Shown piece after piece: positions 1-10,354 of a stretch of DNA of 64,000 bases. Below the pieces are notes generated by a model. That model was given only the letters and a program-made list of their open reading frames with translations, made no database searches and was not told the DNA's origin. Within the stretch, counting starts at the first letter, position 1; each line of letters opens with the position of its first letter. A program made the position numbers and the translations under genes. The DNA is taken from assembly GCA_036785325.1 (NCBI GenBank), contig JAXIVH010000100.1, positions 62,001-126,000 on the forward strand, in the 5' to 3' direction. The DNA comes from Urophycis tenuis (lineage: Eukaryota; Chordata; Actinopteri; Gadiformes; Phycidae).

Positions 1-240
1 AAACTTGCAAACTACGGTGCTTTTAAAAACTTTTGGGGACACCCGAGTGGATACACAGCTCAACGAACAGGTGCACACTGCCATTATGCAATTTAGTGTA
101 CAACCTTGTTAAAGCTTGCCTGTATGTGACCTTATTAAAACTTTTTGGACCAATAATTTTAAATACCCTGTATTTTTTTAGTTTTGACAGTAAAACGTGG
201 AGATGGGTGTTAATTGCTGATGCAAGTTTATTTATCCGTT
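1..240. mobile_element. right end of an unidentified insertion
   Basis: This stretch closely matches 59960-60227 in cluster G, where it forms the right part of a roughly 1-kb insertion that clusters B-E lack. No coding similarity is recognised. It shows that the window opens inside a repeat unit resembling cluster G. Confidence 0.5.
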
Positions 241-417
241 TTTTACACAATTGAGGTGATGCAATGCCCAGTAGTGCGCAAGTGTGTTTCTGTATACTAT
301 TTCTCCAGCCGTGGTCACGTGGTGTCATACATGATGGTATCATGAGAGGTATTTATTGAAGTCGGACTAAGTAGGACATCACTGAAGGCCTAGGTGTGAA
401 ATGCACGGCCCGCCACT

Positions 418-576
418 GTATTCTGATGACTTCACTGTTGTCCACCCTGCTGGTTTGGGCTCTATTCTGTGTTTATCCTGCTGTGTTTTCTCCCCTCTCT
501 GCTCCTGGTGGGCTCTAGACTAATGTTCTACTGAACACTGTCTCACGTTGGTTCTAAAGGCTAATCATCCACTTCT
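418..576 (+). pseudogene. relic of V2 leader intron (left-edge unit)
   Basis: The segment matches the intron of the second-family V gene at 10427-10590, including the stretch reading CTGGTTTGGGCTCTATTC and the ATCCACTTCT end. The V exon that should follow is missing; AT-rich sequence follows instead. The leader half lies outside the window. It is the remnant of a V gene belonging to the preceding cluster. Confidence 0.75.
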
Positions 577-764
577 GCCACATCTTCTAAAAAACTTTTG
601 ATTTCAGCAACCACTACAAACTACTTCATCTAGCAAAATATTTTGTCCCCAATAATAACCTCAATGCAAACATATTACGTACAAATACAACTACAATATA
701 TTACACTAAATGAAAACATCAACACAAATAATACAAGTAAAAGCTCAACTACAATACATGACAT

Positions 765-949
765 CATCCCCCCTCCATTCACTCTGGATGTCTCCCAACG
801 TTCTCCAACTCAACAGTCAGAAGACAGAGCTCATGGTTGAGGCCCCCAAGACTCTGCTCCAGAAGGTCAGGGATCTGGTCCTGTCCATCCAGGGCAGCTC
901 CATCTGCCTCTTCTCTCAAGTCCCCAACCTGAGTGGGATCCTAGATTAG
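765..949 (+). mobile_element. LINE reverse-transcriptase 3-prime fragment, part 1
   Basis: The translation contains NSQKTELMVEAPK and LSIQGSSIC, the thumb region after the RT domain of a common fish non-LTR retrotransposon (L2/CR1/Rex-like; clade not resolved). There is no upstream RT core, so it is a dead fragment. It is cut after GGATCCTAGATT by a nested insertion and resumes near 2048. Confidence 0.8.
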
Positions 950-1195
950 ATGAGATAAGATAAGATGAGATATTCCTTAGGAGAAATTCACATTGACCAG
1001 CAGTACAAAGGGATAGAGGAGTGCAATAAAAAAAAACTGACTGTAGACAACAAACAATAAATAGATTTACCTAAATTAAGATAACATTATATGCGAGCTC
1101 TTAGAATCAGGTCAGATAACATAAACATATATACATACATAGTAGTCATCATTGAGATGAACAGTGCAATCGGTAACTAAGTCCTGCTGAGGTGT

Positions 1196-1226
<31 letters not shown>

Positions 1227-2047
1227 TACTTTATTAATCCCTGAGGGAAATTGCATGCGTCACAAAAACTCCAGTAAAAAGTTAAATAAAATAAAATAAA
1301 GAGGAGTAAGTATATATATATAATGTACACATTTTTACAAAAAATATACATAAAGAAATGAAAAGGAAAATGAAATGAATGTGTAGATATTAACAAATAA
1401 AAATAGATGTGCAGATAAAATTGGGCAAGTAGATGTGCAAGTGTGCAAAATGTGCAAAATACAAAATACAAAAAGTGCAAATATACAGGATTTGTCAGGT
1501 AGTGTAAGTAAGACATGTGAGAAGACATAAAGTAACAACGACCTAGGAAAACAGTCTGGAGGTGTGGGGTGTGGTGTTCAGTCCATTATGTGGAGGTGTT
1601 GGGGCATTCGAGACGTTGGGAGCGGGTGGTTGAGGTGTTGTAGAGTCTGATAGCTGATGGGATGAAAGAGGCCCCCCAAGCGCTTTGAGGAACGTGGCTG
1701 AGTAAGCCTGTGGCTGAACGTCCTCTTGAGTTGCCTCAGCTCGGCATAGAGAGGGTGAGAGGGGTTGTCCAGGATCGCCTGCAGCTTCCCCCTCATCCTC
1801 CTCTCTGTCACCGCCTCCACACAGTCCAGCTTCATCCCCACCACAGAGCTCGCCCTCCTCACCAGCTTATTCAGCTTGCTGGCACCTGCACTCCCAATGC
1901 CTCCTCCCCAGCACACAACGGCGAAGAAGGTGACACTGGCTACCACAGACTGGTAGAACATCCGTAGCAGCCTAGTGCACACATTGAAAGATCTGAGCCT
2001 CCTCAGGAAGAACAGCCAACTCTGTCCCTTCCTGTAGAGGGCCTACC
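950..2047 (-). mobile_element. nested minus-strand LINE 3-prime ends
   Basis: This insertion splits the plus-strand LINE between GGATCCTAGATT and AACCCTACCATTGG, sequences that are contiguous in sister units. It appears to hold two LINE 3-prime ends: a GATA-rich tail near 950-975, and a CAGA/TCTG microsatellite tail (about 1197-1226) attached to an RT-thumb fragment at 1578-2030. The latter carries MFYQSVVASVTFFAVVCWG and further residues typical of fish L2-like elements. It has no RT core. Confidence 0.75.
1197..1226. repeat. (CAGA)n microsatellite
   Basis: About seven CAGA units that form the 3-prime tail of the minus-strand LINE. The following ACTTTATTAATCCCTGAGGG is the usual pre-tail sequence. 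Confidence 0.85.
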
Positions 2048-2589
2048 AACCCTACCATTGGAGCCCCACATCAAGTTCATCACCAAATCAGCATTTCACC
2101 ACCTCAGAAACATTTCCAGAGTCTGGCCGTCCCTCACTGACTCCGTGGCGGAGACCCTCATCCCTTCATCACCTCCCGCCTGGACTGTTGTAATGGAGTC
2201 CTGTTGAGGGCTCCCCACAGAGTCCTGGATAGGCTCCAGTATAAGACTCTGCTACAAGTGTTCTCACCTGCACCTCACCCTGGGAGCACATCACCCCACT
2301 CTCATCCACCTTCACTGGCTCCCAGTCAAGTCCTGTAGAAGCTACAAACTCCTCCCCCTCACCTCCGGGTCCCTCCACGCCCTCGCCCCTCACGGTGCTC
2401 CTCAGCACCCACACCCCCTCCTGGAACCTCCGTTCCTCTGACAGCGGACTGCTTCCCCCCCACTCCGGGTTGTGGACTTATATTATGGACCGAGCTTTTA
2501 GGGAGGCTGCCCCCACTCTGTGGAACCCCATCCCTGTGGAGATCCTCAACGCTGGAGCCATCGGCATGTTTAAAGGCTGCCTCAAGACC
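2048..2589 (+). mobile_element. LINE 3-prime fragment, part 2
   Basis: This continues the fragment interrupted at 949. It encodes pieces such as HLHWLPVKSC and APTLWNPIPVEILNAGA, the C-terminal end of the LINE ORF2. It is broken by frameshifts. It ends at GCTGCCTCAAGACC (2576-2589), where the Penelope-like element is inserted. Confidence 0.8.
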
Positions 2590-2776
2590 TTCAGCCAAAG
2601 AGGCTGGTAGCTCTTGGTTGTAAAACGTAGACTCACCTACTGGGTGCTGTTGGAAAATGGGATCAGTTCATGATAAGGAGGAATCTCCAGGCACTCCAGA
2701 AATGGTGACGGAGGAAGGTATCATTAAAAAGCCTTTATTTGTAACTGGCTAATACATTGGATAAAACGCCAACATG

Positions 2777-2802
2777 TTTCGACCACACTTGGTCTTCATC
2801 AG
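2777..2802 (-). ncRNA. hammerhead-ribozyme-like core
   Basis: On the minus strand the order is CTGATGA, A, GACC, a 6-nt loop, GGTC, GAAA. That is the conserved hammerhead core around a 4-bp stem II. Penelope-like elements are known to carry such motifs with very short stem III. Stem I and the cleavage site cannot be assigned with certainty by eye. Confidence 0.55.
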
Positions 2803-2977
2803 GGCATGTACACATGAGTGAGGACTACCTCACTTATATAGGGTCAAAAAGTCATGTGACAAGAAAAACGTATGCACTCTACACCAGGTGACCATTAATG
2901 CAGCAGAAAAAAGAAAGAAAAGAGAAAGCAAGGAAATATACAAGAAAAACAAAAACATATACAGTACATCAGTGTCA

Positions 2978-3550
2978 CTATAAAAAACAAGAAAAATCAA
3001 TGTCTTCATTTAGACCTGGATATTCCATGGCATGTAAGCGGTCTATCCAAAAAGACTCCCTTTGATTTAATCTCAATAACCTATTGCCACCCCTCGCCAT
3101 AGGTCTGATATGCTCAATACCCTGTATGGTCAACAAAGAATCATTATTGTTGTGGCATTCATTAAAGTGTCTAGCCATGGGGTAATCTCTATTAACCACT
3201 CGAATGGCATATTTGTGTTCAGCCAGACGATCCCTTAAACGTTTTTTTGTGCGGCCGACATAAAAGAAACCCTCCTCACAAGGACATGCCAAAGGATATA
3301 TTACGAATGTCGTGTTACAATTAATAAAATCCCTCAGTTCATAGGTTTTCTTTGTTGTAGTGTCCAGGAAAGATTTTGATTGGTTGACATTAGAGCAGTG
3401 GGGGCAATGCATACACTTAAAAGTGCCAACAGGTTTTCTAAGACAAGAGTCTTTATGCTGCGGTGGGAGGTATGAGCGCATTAATTTATCCCTAAGTGTG
3501 GGCGCGCATCTAAAAGATACCACTGGAGGTTCGGGAAATACTTCACGCAA
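2978..3550 (-). pseudogene. Penelope GIY-YIG endonuclease domain, copy 1
   Basis: An open stretch of about 190 codons. A Cys-rich CMHCPHC motif lies near residue 48, followed by the GIY-YIG core variant FFYVGRTKKRLRDRLAEH and a conserved H-F-N-E-C-H region, then RESFWIDRL near the end. In intact Penelope elements this domain cuts the target DNA. Here it is no longer in frame with the RT upstream, so it cannot be made as part of the normal polyprotein. Relative to copies 2 and 3 it has Pro in place of Arg in the VIYRLACPC stretch. Confidence 0.85.
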
Positions 3551-3601
3551 TTGGCTATCACTCTCAATAATCGACCAGTTTTTCCTTACTATGTTTTTAA
3601 T

Positions 3602-4888
3602 TCATGCAGCGTGCCTACTATAAGTAGTAACAAAGTAAGGTGGTGATTTCTTGGTCCGTTTATTTTTATTCTTTTCAAGTAAAGCGTTGCGTTGAAGTGA
3701 CTGCGCTTTACTGCTAGCTTGGGTGATAACTTCTGGTCTGTACGCCCTCTCCGAAAACCTCCTAGCCATCGACTCGGCCTGTTCACTAACATCGCTATCC
3801 TTGTCACAAATACGTCTCAAACGTTGGAATTGGCCATATGGGATATTCCGTATGAGGTGAGGGGGGTGAAACGAGTCTGCCCTGAGGATGGTATTGCGGG
3901 AGGTATCTTTTCTGAAAAGAGTAGTGTGTAGCTGTCCTTCCGGGCCCTTGTAGATGGTCAAATCCAGAAAATTGATTTCATCAAAAGAGTAATCTAGTGA
4001 TAGTTTGATGTTGGGATTGATACCATTGACATAAGTATGAAAATTCAACTATTGAGTTTCAGACCCACTAAAAACCAAAAACACATCATTAATGTAGCGT
4101 CCATACCACATAATACACTCAAAAAAAGGATTGCAAGAGTTTAGTATGTGCTCCTTTTCCCATAGACCCAAATACAAGCATGCGTAATTAGGTGAAAAAC
4201 ATGATCCCATAGGTACACCAATTATCTGTACATACAATTCATCCATGAACATGAAAACATTGTTGTGAATCACCCAGTCCGTCAGTTTTTAATAGAAATT
4301 CACTCGAGTCACATCTGCCTGTAATGTAATGTTTCAGCGCAAATAAGCCCTGCTGATGGTCAATGTTCGTGTGCAAACTTTCAACATCCATGCTGACTAG
4401 AAAATGTGTGCGTACATTGGGTAATGTTTTCAAACTGTTCAGTACATCCGTGGTGTCTTCTAAAAAGATGGAAGTTCTACCAGTGGCTTAATGAAGGAGT
4501 CAATGTATTTCGATGCGGGCTCAGTGAGTGTGCCATTGCCTGCTATGATAGGCCGACCAGGGGGATTGTCCTCTTTGTGCACCTTAGGGAGTAAATAGAA
4601 AGCTGCAACAACTGGGTACTCAACAGTCGAAAAACCAAGTTTGTTTGGTGTTATACAGCCTTCATCATATGCTACTTGCAAGAAAGCATCAAATTCTTTT
4701 TTCATTGTGGGCAATGGGTTGGTATACAGTCTCTCATAGTATTTGGTGTCGACGATGTGCTTCCTTTATGTATTTGTCCATAGACAGTACCACTACAGTA
4801 CCACCTTTGTCCGCTGGACGGATAATGATGTCCCTGTTGTCGGAAAGTTCCTTAAGCGCAATGCGCTCGTTTTTGGAAAGATTAGTTC
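3602..4888 (-). pseudogene. Penelope reverse transcriptase, copy 1
   Basis: The minus-strand frames carry the RT motifs in order: IIRPADKGGTVVVLS, LLPKVHKEDNPPGRPI, VSMDVESLHTNID, IGVPMGSCFSP, YGRYINDVF, and INFLDLTIYKG. They lie in different frames separated by frameshifts and an in-frame stop after SGSETQ. The catalytic box reads YIND rather than YxDD, so a metal-binding Asp is replaced by Asn. The element is dead. Confidence 0.85.
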
Positions 4889-5614
4889 TGTGCTGCCTCA
4901 AGACCCTCTTACTGGCCATTGCTATTTTCTCACTTTTACTCCTTGCTTTGTTCATTTCATGTTTTTGTTGCATGCCTCCAACTTGTAACACATATTAAAG
5001 CCCTGATAGAAAGCAATAAATGGATATGTTGTTGTTGCTCTTATCAATACTGCTATACATGAAATCCAACCTGAGAACAGTTGAGTTCAGTCAGTCTTTG
5101 TTGTAATGGCTGTGGTCTGACACAAGAGGACCCCATTGAGCTGCTATGTAGACATGCACACATACTGCTTTCACTGTACTCTCCAGAGACTCTCCTGAGA
5201 ACCTCAGCCCTACATTTCCACTGACTTTCTGTCACTCAAGAGACACAGGTGCACATCAGCTAAAAATGGACATCATTTGAATAGCTATGGTTCACTGCTC
5301 ACAGAATACGTTTCATGAAACACATCTTTTAGTGATGTCGGTTTGGTCTTTAACTCAGAGACACAGACATTATATTTAACTGTTTCCACCACTCAGCATA
5401 CTAGGGTTCCTATGTCTTGGTGAGAGACACTGAATGTCTTTTGAGACGCACTTTAACATGTTTCTAAGTTGCTATTACCAACATTCAAAATGTGGGTAAT
5501 ACTTGTTATATAATATAGAATACAATAGTTTTTAAATTGTGTTTTAAAGATGGATATATTAGAAAAGACACGATACAACATTGCAACTGAATACAAGAAG
5601 TCCTTTTTTGCATC

Positions 5615-5620
5615 TTTATT
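5615..5620 (-). terminator. poly(A) signal for C-A
   Basis: AATAAA on the minus strand, about 185 bp past the C stop codon and in the expected place for the light-chain 3-prime UTR. Confidence 0.75.
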
Positions 5621-5805
5621 AAATGTTCAACAAGTGACAAACACATGCAAGGGGTAAAAACCAGAAAGCATCATGCTAACAGCTCAAAGACATGTTATAG
5701 GAATGTAAATCATCAAAAGCTGCAGTGCTACCTTAGACTGAGAGATATAAAGCAGACGTGTCACAGGAGATTTGTATTCTACAGTACTTCCATGCTGGAG
5801 CCTCT

Positions 5806-6128
5806 CTACTCTGAACACTGGCCAGGATTCAGGGTTTGAGTGACAGGCGTCTGGCTGTTCTTACTGGCCTCACAGCTCACTGAGCCCGCCTTCCTCCACT
5901 GGTCTGCAGGGAGGGTCAAGCTGCTGCTCCAGCTGTAGTGGCCATCTTTCCCCAGGACCCCCAGGCTATCTGACACCCCCAAAGACCTGCTGCTGCCCCC
6001 CACCTTCCAGCCAAGCTTCCAGTCTGAGGGGGAGCCCCCACTGGCCATACACAGCAGTGTAGCACTGCCCTGCTGCAGCTCCACTCTGGAGGGAGGGAGG
6101 ACGCTCAGCGTGGGCTGCACCACTCCCA
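5806..6128 (-). CDS. Ig light-chain constant exon, cluster A
   Basis: Single C1-set Ig domain exon of a kappa-like light chain. Counting from the codon spanning the splice site, Cys27 and Cys86 form the intradomain bond and Trp41 packs against it. The C-terminal NPGQCSE supplies Cys105 for the bond to heavy chain. The exon begins after a pyrimidine-rich CTCTCTCTCCCAG acceptor at 6129-6130. Joining the phase-1 J end (T) to TG gives a Leu codon and an open frame. Length (about 107 residues) is normal. It is intact, with no secretion signal of its own, and relies on V for the leader. Confidence 0.95.
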
Positions 6129-6770
6129 CTGGGAGAGAGAGAGAGGAGACAAGTGGACAACAGGCTCAGTTAACACCACCACTCATAGGAGCACAGAGGG
6201 AAGGGACAGGTTCCTGTTCACCAACAGTTGGTGAAATCACAGAGGAGGGACACCATTTTGTTTAATATCAATACATTAACCACTTATCCTGATTTCACAA
6301 AACATTATACATATATATATATATATATATGGCTAATCTAACATGAAGAATATTAGAGAAAAAATGTGAATCGAAATTCAAACACTGTTAATGAATGTAT
6401 TATGTTTCAAATTACTGTGACAATGTTTTAAATTTCCATAGGACATAAATTACGCTTGTTTTGCCCATTTTACCAAATTCATTTCGTATATATACCTTTA
6501 AATTTATATATTTAACGTATGCAAAAGCATGAAAACGCATTATGCAGTAAAACATGTATGTAAAAAATGCAATTACTTAAATCTAAAGTACAGAACTCTG
6601 TACTACAATGTATTTACACTGAGACCTAGACTCATCTAGAGAAAAAAATAATTATTTATAAATAAATTATTTAATTAAATCTCTAAAAAACTAAATCATC
6701 TTTAAATCATTAAATATAACTTAAGAAGCAGTTAGATATGTCAGGTAAAGAAAAGCGTCCTTGTACTTAC

Positions 6771-6808
6771 AGTCAACAATGAGTTTGGTTCCTCCACCAA
6801 AAGTGTAC
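6771..6808 (-). CDS. Ig light-chain J segment, cluster A
   Basis: The 38-bp segment encodes YTFGGGTKLIVD with the FGxG J motif, one extra base before the first codon, and a phase-1 donor (T followed by GTAAGTAC). Its recombination signal adjoins at 6809. It supplies the last framework strand and splices to C-A. Confidence 0.95.
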
Positions 6809-6847
6809 CACAGTGATACAAACTCATTGAGAGGCTGTACAAAAACC
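6809..6847 (-). promoter_or_regulatory. J-A recombination signal, 23-bp spacer
   Basis: Consensus heptamer CACAGTG (6809-6815), 23-bp spacer, consensus nonamer ACAAAAACC (6839-6847), read left to right on the plus strand away from J. Confidence 0.95.
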
Positions 6848-7406
6848 TCCCACACATTAAACACACATCTCACTGACACACAAACACTTGCTGTTCACTA
6901 AATCTATGAGTTAGTCAATATTTCATTCACTTCAGCTGTTGTTAGCAAGATTTGTACATAAATACATAAATTAATTAATTAATTAAAAATAAATAAATAC
7001 AATGTATTAATTTGACGTTTTTTTTTAATATAATCTTTGAAGGCTTACTGACAAACAGTGAACTTGTTTGACACAAGTCCAAACTGTACTTAAAAAAAAA
7101 ATGGATCTCATGAGGAATGATAAAATAATATGTTATTATCTATTATGCTGGTTTTGATTACGATGACGAGTGTTATTTTTAAAACAGATTAGAAGAAAGA
7201 ATTCATACAAACCAAGATCAAATTAACCAGAAAAAAAGCAAGCAAAAAGCATGCAATATATTGCAAATCCAATAGTTTTCATCAAGATAATAATTGTATT
7301 CCAAAAGTGTGAATGTAGAAGAGATGCAGTGGTCCTCCAGAATGTCTGCATTCACTGTCAGCCCCAGTCTGATGAGTGGAAACAGGTCATTTCCATATAG
7401 AGGAAG

Positions 7407-7450
7407 CTTTGCATGCTCAGCTGAAACTGGGGTTCTGAGAGGGTTTAAAG
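7407..7450 (+). promoter_or_regulatory. V1-A promoter (octamer, TATA-like)
   Basis: CTTTGCAT, seven of eight bases of the Ig octamer ATTTGCAT, lies 108 bp before the start codon. A TTTAAAG TATA-like box lies 71 bp before it. The same arrangement occurs in all seven clusters. Confidence 0.7.
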
Positions 7451-7514
7451 TCCTCTGAGTTCAACACTGCAGGACTCTGAGCTGTCACTCAACACCCCAG
7501 AAACCGTGGCAACC

Positions 7515-7988
7515 ATGAATCACCTCAGCCTCCTTTTCTGGACAGTGGTCTGTGGATCCTTCACAGGTTGGTTCATTCCACTCAATCAAAATGTGAAGCT
7601 CCCTTCTTTGTCTGCTTGTGTTTTCTATTGGATAACTCAATGTTTTGTTTGTTTTCTATAGGAACCAGCAGTCAGGTGACTGTGACTCAGACACCAGTAG
7701 TCTCTTTCACTCCAGGATCCACAGTCACTCTGACCTGTAGAACCAACCCAGCAGTTTATTATGACTCCAGCTATGGTCATTATTTGTACTGGTACCAACA
7801 GAAACCCGGAGAAGCCCCCAAGCTCATCATAAAACTTGCAAATACACGTGAATCCTCAACACCAGCTCGGTTTAGTGGCAGTGGAAGCAGCACTGACTTC
7901 TCTCTGACCATCGACGGCGCCCAGCGTGAAGATGCAGCAGTTTATCACTGTCAGAGTTACCACTACCTTAACAGTGTTGATGTGTTCA
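7515..7988 (+). CDS. Ig light-chain V1 gene, cluster A
   Basis: Leader exon 7515-7566 (MNHLSLLFWTVVCGSF) is a signal peptide. Intron 7567-7661 has GT-AG ends. The V exon 7662-7988 completes a 126-residue V domain with Cys43, Trp61 in WYQQKPGEAPKL, and AVYHC Cys114. CDR1 is long (VYYDSSYGHYLY between Ala48 and Trp61) and CDR3 starts QSYHYLNSVDVF. The exon ends one base into a codon at the heptamer. The start codon is the first ATG after the promoter; a longer frame beginning inside the intron is only read-through. It is intact and expected to be functional. The orientation is opposite to J-A and C-A. Confidence 0.95.
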
Positions 7989-8016
7989 CACAGTGATTGA
8001 GAGCCGTACAAAAACC
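7989..8016 (+). promoter_or_regulatory. V1-A recombination signal, 12-bp spacer
   Basis: CACAGTG (7989-7995), 12-bp spacer ATTGAGAGCCGT, nonamer ACAAAAACC (8008-8016). Both elements match consensus. Confidence 0.95.
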
Positions 8017-8754
8017 TCCCTCAGTCAGACTGCGTAGACACTGAGCTGTTACAGCAGGAACCTGCTGCAGCTGCTGAGGGGGAAGAGACTCTGACACAGA
8101 ACACTGAGCACAGAGCTGGCTCTAACCAGGGGCCTCAACCAAGCACCAGCATTATATTCCTTAACATTATTAAATAGACAAATACTACCTCATGTTACAT
8201 ACAACTACTACCTCAACTACCATGTTACATACAAGTACTAATTCAACTGAAAGGTCACCTGCCACATATTGCATTCAACTATACCTCAACTATCACATAC
8301 TTACTTCAGAATATATCAGCTGCTATTTATTTACTACCTTAACTAAAGCATTTTGTACACTTTAAAACATTTTATACATTAACTTCCTCAATGCAAACAT
8401 ACTCCAAGTACATACATACAAGTACAACAAATACAACTACAATATGTTACACACAACTGAGACTTCAATGTGACTAACACAACTTAAACAACAAAAAATG
8501 TAAAAATATTACATCGAACTACTAACTCAACTACCTTATTTTACATACAAATATGACCTCACCTACTACATGTTACATACAATGACTAGAAAAATTACCC
8601 ATATGATACATAACTACTAACTACTACCTCAACTACCACAAGTTACATACAACTACTACCTCAACTACAGCATATTACATACAACTAAAACTACAATATA
8701 ATACACACAACTAAATCTTCAACATAACTAATCGGACTGAAATTCTCAACTACA

Positions 8755-9275
8755 ATACATGACATCATCCGCCTCCATTCACTCTGGATGTCTGCCAACA
8801 TTCTCCAACTCCTGGACCCTCCTCACTCACCCCCCTGGTCATATTATCTGTTTATTTATCACACCGTACCCTTATATCCATACTAACTGCATTCATCTGT
8901 TGTAGCCGTGTTTATGCTGCTCATACCTGTTGTATTGCACTACTGCACTGTTGCACTACTGTACACTACCCTGTTACTTATTATTTCTGTACTACCTCTA
9001 TAATTATTACTGCTACTTGCATCTGTTCATTGTTTACTGTTGACTGTTACTACCTGTACTACCTGTTTACTGGTTACTTCACAGGGCCACTGTTTACTAC
9101 TGTCACTTTAATTACTACTGCCACTTTAATACTACCCACCCATATTGCACTACTCATGTACAACACTGCACCTTAATCGCTCCTTTGCACGTCTGGTTAG
9201 AACGCCACCTACATTTCGTTGTCTGTACTTGTACTCTGCACAATGACAATAAAGTTTAATCTAATCTAACCTAAA
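8755..9275 (+). mobile_element. LINE remnant: ORF edge fused to a LINE 3-prime tail
   Basis: 8755-8815 matches the left edge of the LINE fragment found in other units (CTCCATTCACTCTGGATGTCT). It then joins a non-coding LINE tail ending in GCACAATGACAATAAAGTTTAATCTAATCTAACC. The RT-coding part is missing. Either an internal deletion or two separate elements would explain it. Confidence 0.6.
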
Positions 9276-9386
9276 AACATGTTACATGATACACCAACTA
9301 CTACCTCAACTACCACATGTTATATACAACCACCGCCTCGCCTTCACCCTCAGAATCATAGATTTCCTGGTCATTTATTTGTCCGA

Positions 9387-9730
9387 TGTTTCATGGTCTG
9401 TGTCTGTGTCGTCATGTTTTGGTTGGTTTGCTCTGTGTTTCCCCTGTGTCCTGTTTCCCTCCTTGTTGTTTGCCCCATTTTGTTCACCTGTGTCTTGTCC
9501 CCTCACCTGTCTTGGGTTGGCAATTAATCTTTGTGTATTAAAGTCCTGTCTGCTGTTCAGTCCTGGTCCGAGTCTTTTCGTCTTATCTTGTCATATGTTG
9601 TCATCCGTGTTAGTCGTCATCCGTCTGTTCCTGGGTTGCTGTGTTTGTAAGTTTAAAATAAAGTAGTAAAGTTACTCTGGGCTGCCTCAACTCTCTGCAT
9701 CTGTGTCCTCCTTCACCGCTAACTGTGACA
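9387..9730. mobile_element. possible solo LTR
   Basis: A 344-bp block starting TGTTTCATGG and ending CTGTGACA interrupts sequence that is continuous in cluster B (TTTGTCTGATGAGA). TG...CA ends and an internal AATAAAG suit an LTR. The target duplication is not clear; only a few bases (TGA or GATG) repeat at the edges. No coding sequence is seen. Confidence 0.45.
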
Positions 9731-10270
9731 TGATGAGACATGAGACTTAATTATTTGTCATTATTCTGTGTTTTCACTGCTTTGTAGACCTACAGAGTTG
9801 TAGGGTTAGGTTGTCATTTGTGCTGACACAAACGTTTGGGCCCTGTGGGACCATACCCTTTATTAAGTCCAGCTATTCATCAGAGTGCATCATTTTTATG
9901 ATGTAAACTCATCCAATAAAAGGATTTGATTAAAATATAGCTTATCACTTGAGATCATGTGAATTCTCATGTTAAGCAACTGGAAAGAATTCACAGAAAA
10001 AACATTTGTTTAAAAACTCGCCCTGTTATTAAACGCTATGATCAAAGTTAGAAACATATGACTTTTTGTACTTTTTTATTGTTTACTGTTTCATTTTTTA
10101 TTTTTACTTCCATGTTGCATTTTACATGTTTTGTGAGATTATGAAGTGTTTGTTGATATATTTATTAATAAGATGTGAATGTTCCTCCCAAAGTGATGCA
10201 CTCACTCAACCTTACCTCTCTCACTTTCATATCCCTCAAAGCAGGTGCACGGCCGCCCACATGCTGGCTG

Positions 10271-10278
10271 TTTTGCAT
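10271..10278 (+). promoter_or_regulatory. V2-A octamer-like element
   Basis: TTTTGCAT, seven of eight octamer bases, lies 84 bp before the V2 start codon. The surrounding 180 bp is kept in clusters B, C, D, E and G, where no V2 exon remains. Confidence 0.55.
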
Positions 10279-10354
10279 GACTTTGGAGTATTTCTGAGCA
10301 CCAAGAGTTAAATGTGCGAGCTACCAGGCATCACACACACACACCCAGAGCAAG

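Larger units (their letters stand above)
2590..4891 (-). mobile_element. Penelope-like element copy 1 (5-prime truncated)
   Basis: A Penelope-like retroelement on the minus strand, with a reverse transcriptase followed by a GIY-YIG endonuclease. It is flanked by the 14-bp direct repeat GCTGCCTCAAGACC at 2576-2589 and 4892-4905; units C and D have one closely similar copy and no element, so this is the target-site duplication. The element is truncated at its 5-prime end just before the RT motif PADKGG, and carries frameshifts and stops. A hammerhead-like core lies in its 3-prime terminal region. Confidence 0.88.

Noticed and set aside
1112..1538. Hydrophobic minus-strand frames of 138 and 67 residues
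   Set aside because: They are AT-rich LINE tail and microsatellite sequence; apparent membrane character comes from base composition.
5966..6160. 64-residue minus-strand frame overlapping C-A (and equivalents in other clusters)
   Set aside because: Shadow frame of the constant exon; it has no Ig features and crosses the splice acceptor.
7568..7996. Open frame starting inside the V1 leader intron
   Set aside because: The frame crosses a clear GT...AG intron and only becomes Ig-like after the acceptor. The conserved leader exon at 7515 with octamer and TATA-like boxes is the real start. The same applies in the other clusters.
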